Positions 30,697 through 32,513 of a stretch of 32,513 nucleotides of DNA are shown one piece after another. Where the stretch lies: positions 1 through 32,513 of the forward strand of contig CAQRYF010000015.1 of assembly GCA_948875265.1 (NCBI GenBank), written 5' to 3'. Below the pieces are notes generated by a model. It did no database searches. It saw nothing but the letters and a program-made list of their open reading frames with translations, and was not told where the DNA came from. Within the stretch, counting starts at the first letter, position 1; each line of letters starts with the position of its first letter. Origin of the DNA: an uncultured Clostridia bacterium. GTDB lineage: Bacteria; Bacillota; Clostridia; TANB77; CAG-508. A program made the position numbers and the translations under genes.

Positions 30697-31476
30697 ATGG
30701 CAGTAGTTGCAATGAAACAATTACTTGAAGCTGGTGTTCACTTTGGACATCAAACAAGAAGATGGGATCCAAAAATGGCTGAATATATATTCCAAGCTAG
30801 AAATGGAATTCACATCATTGATTTACAAAAAACATCAAAAAAATTAGATGAAGCATATGCTTTCATCAAAGAACAAGCAGAAGAAGGGAAAACAGTTCTA
30901 TTTGTAGGAACTAAAAAACAAGCACAAGAATGCATGAAAGAAGCAGCATTAAAATGTGGAATGTTCTATATTGACCAAAGATGGTTAGGTGGAATGTTAA
31001 CAAACTTTGGAACAATTCAAAAAAGAATCCAAAGATTAAAAGACTTAGAAGCTATGGCTGAAGATGGTACATTTGACATATTACCTAAAAAAGAAGTTAT
31101 ACTTCTTAAAAAAGAAATGGAAAAACTAGAAAGAAATCTTGGTGGAATAAAAGATATGGATAAATTACCAGGAGTTATATTCTTAGTAGATCCTAAAAAA
31201 GAAAGAATAGCAATATTAGAAGCTAAAAAATTAGGTATTCCAGTTGTAGGTTTAGTAGATACAAACTGTAACCCAGAAGAATTAGATTACCCAATACCAG
31301 GAAATGATGATGCTATAAGAGCTGTAAAATTAATAGCAGATGTTATGGCAAACGCAGTTATTGAAGGTAAACAAGGTGAAAGCTTCGAACCAGAAATGGA
31401 AGAACAAATTGCAGAAACAGAAGAAGCTACAAGTATTGAAGAAGTAGTAGCTGAAGAAGAAAAAGTAGAAGAATAA
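30697..31476 (+). CDS. rpsB: Ribosomal protein S2
   Basis: uS2, 259 residues, part of the 30S subunit. The start MAVVAMKQLLEAGVHFGHQ and the segments RWLGGMLTNFGTI and IPVVGLVDTNCNPEELDYPI are characteristic. ATG 30697 has GGGAGG eight bases upstream; an in-frame TTG further upstream (30661) would add 12 residues not found in the family. The acidic tail (about the last 30 residues, Glu-rich) is longer than in Escherichia coli. It is followed by tsf after an attenuating terminator. Confidence 0.97.
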   Translation: MAVVAMKQLLEAGVHFGHQTRRWDPKMAEYIFQARNGIHIIDLQKTSKKLDEAYAFIKEQAEEGKTVLFVGTKKQAQECMKEAALKCGMFYIDQRWLGGMLTNFGTIQKRIQRLKDLEAMAEDGTFDILPKKEVILLKKEMEKLERNLGGIKDMDKLPGVIFLVDPKKERIAILEAKKLGIPVVGLVDTNCNPEELDYPIPGNDDAIRAVKLIADVMANAVIEGKQGESFEPEMEEQIAETEEATSIEEVVAEEEKVEE

Positions 31477-31498
31477 TATTTATGTTATAAATTAATAG

Positions 31499-31530
31499 AA
31501 GAGTAGAGCTTTTCTGCTCTACTCTTTTAA
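31499..31530 (+). terminator. Terminator between rpsB and tsf
   Basis: AAGAGTAGAGC and GCTCTACTCTT form a perfect 11-bp stem with a TTTTCT loop, then TTT. No second promoter is seen before tsf, so it is probably a partial terminator setting the S2:EF-Ts ratio. Confidence 0.8.
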
Positions 31531-31556
31531 ATTATATAAAAGGGAGGAAATATAAA

Positions 31557-32435
31557 ATGATTACAGCTAGTTTAGTTAAAGAATTAAGAGAAAAAACAGG
31601 TGCAGGAATGATGGACTGCAAAAAAGTTTTAACAGAGACAGATGGTGACATGGAAAAAGCAATTGAATTATTACGTGAAAGAGGAATTGCTAAAGCTGCA
31701 AAAAAATCAGGAAGAGTAGCAGCAGAAGGACTAGTAGAAGCATATATTTCAGAAGATGGAAAAATAGGAGCTGTTGTAGAAGTAAATTCAGAAACAGACT
31801 TTGTTGCAAAAAATGAGGAATTTAAAAACTTTGTTATAAGTGTAGCAAAACAAATTGTAGAAAAAAATCCAAAAGATGTAGAAGAACTATTAAGTCAAGA
31901 ATCAATAGATGTAGCAGGAAAAACAGTACAAGAAGTATTAGTAGAAAAAATAGCTACAATTGGTGAAAATATGAATATTAGAAGATTTGCAAGATTTGAA
32001 TCAGAAGGATTAGTAGAAAAATATATCCATGGAGATGGAAAAATAGCTGTTTTAGTAAACATGTCAAAAGGAGATTCAGAAGTAGCAAAAGATATTTGTA
32101 TGCAAATAGCAGCAGCTAGACCTGAATACTTAAACGAAGCATCAGTACCAGCTGAAAGAATAGAAAAAGAAAAAGAAATCTTGAAAGCTCAAACAATGAA
32201 TGAAGGAAAACCAGAGGCAATAGCAGAAAAAATTGTACAAGGAAGAATTGGAAAATTCTTTAGTGAAATTTGTTTAGTAGATCAAGCATTTGTTAAAGAT
32301 CCAAATATGAAAGTTTCTCAATTATTAAAAGAGAAAGATGCAGAAGTAGTAGAATTTGCAAGATTTGAAAAAGGCGAAGGAATAGAGAAAAAAGAAGAAA
32401 ACTTTGCAGAAGAAGTAATGAATCAATTAAAATAG
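31557..32435 (+). CDS. tsf: Elongation factor Ts
   Basis: Guanine nucleotide exchange factor that recycles EF-Tu from GDP to GTP form. The 292 residues begin with the UBA-like domain VKELREKTGAGMMDCKKVL, continue with the conserved VEVNSETDFVAKNEEF and end in the C-terminal core (GRIGKFFSEICLVDQAFVKD). GGGAGG precedes the ATG at 31557. The rpsB-tsf order is conserved across bacteria. Confidence 0.97.
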   Translation: MITASLVKELREKTGAGMMDCKKVLTETDGDMEKAIELLRERGIAKAAKKSGRVAAEGLVEAYISEDGKIGAVVEVNSETDFVAKNEEFKNFVISVAKQIVEKNPKDVEELLSQESIDVAGKTVQEVLVEKIATIGENMNIRRFARFESEGLVEKYIHGDGKIAVLVNMSKGDSEVAKDICMQIAAARPEYLNEASVPAERIEKEKEILKAQTMNEGKPEAIAEKIVQGRIGKFFSEICLVDQAFVKDPNMKVSQLLKEKDAEVVEFARFEKGEGIEKKEENFAEEVMNQLK

Positions 32436-32513
32436 AGGACAAAGGGACGTAGATAATGTGAGGCTGCTGAAAAAGTAGTCCCAAATTAGCTCTCAAAAAA
32501 ATCGTGAATTGGA
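32436..32513. other. Possible repeat or insertion-sequence edge at the window end
   Basis: The sequence after tsf begins AGGACAAAGGGACG, like the GGGAC repeats elsewhere. It is followed by GAGGCTGCTGAAAAAGTAG, which resembles ends of some insertion sequences as I remember them. The window stops before this can be tested. Confidence 0.25.

Overview
The window is strongly AT-rich and carries Clostridia-type gene sets: SpoVA sporulation genes, RNase J, a Gram-positive type IV pilus operon, infC-rpmI-rplT behind an L20-type leader, and rpsB-tsf. It fits a chromosomal segment of an endospore-forming, low-GC Firmicute, probably an uncultured or gut-type Clostridia; the species cannot be named from sequence alone. 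No rRNA, tRNA, CRISPR array or intact transposase gene was found.

Layout. 1-5.9 kb (+): the 3' end of an unknown gene, rnjA (RNase J), a roughly 700-bp island holding a 37-codon membrane peptide gene in a type I toxin-antitoxin-like setting, a small gene coupled to gltX, a DUF951 gene and a small membrane protein. 6-9.5 kb (-): engB, purA and serS, each with its own promoter. 9.6-11.9 kb (+): a CaCA-type exchanger, then infC-rpmI-rplT, in which infC appears to start at AUA. 12-13.9 kb (+): a structured leader RNA, a GHKL/MORC-like ATPase and a one-helix membrane partner. 14-16.2 kb (-): dodecin, spoVAC, spoVAD and a twice-frameshifted spoVAE. 16.4-27.2 kb (+): rsmB, then a complete type IV pilus operon (pilMN fusion, pilO, a pilP-like gene, major pilin, prepilin peptidase, two minor pilins, pilB, pilT, pilC). 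27.4-32.4 kb: a ROK sugar kinase, a DUF4160/DUF2442 pair, a secreted GH25-LysM muramidase (-), rpsB and tsf.

Two themes stand out. First, the intergenic spaces hold many REP/MITE-like inverted repeats with GGGAC-type cores (about 5.23, 9.46, 13.91, 14.39, 16.25, 27.21 and 30.50 kb). Some have nearly perfect 34-36 bp arms, and several sit on stop codons, ribosome binding sites or beside broken genes. Second, there are two candidate small systems: (a) the locus at 2.68-3.02 kb, with convergent promoters, a shared bidirectional terminator, inverted repeats at both RNA start sites and a membrane peptide whose ribosome binding site is sequestered; (b) the ATPase plus membrane partner behind a terminator/antiterminator leader.

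The pilus genes form one machine: PilB and PilT are the extension and retraction motors, PilC the platform, PilMN/PilO the alignment complex, the pilins are substrates and PilD the processing peptidase. The SpoVA genes would move dipicolinic acid into the spore core, but the SpoVAE subunit looks broken here. Function calls rest on reading motifs and on family knowledge; no database search was run.
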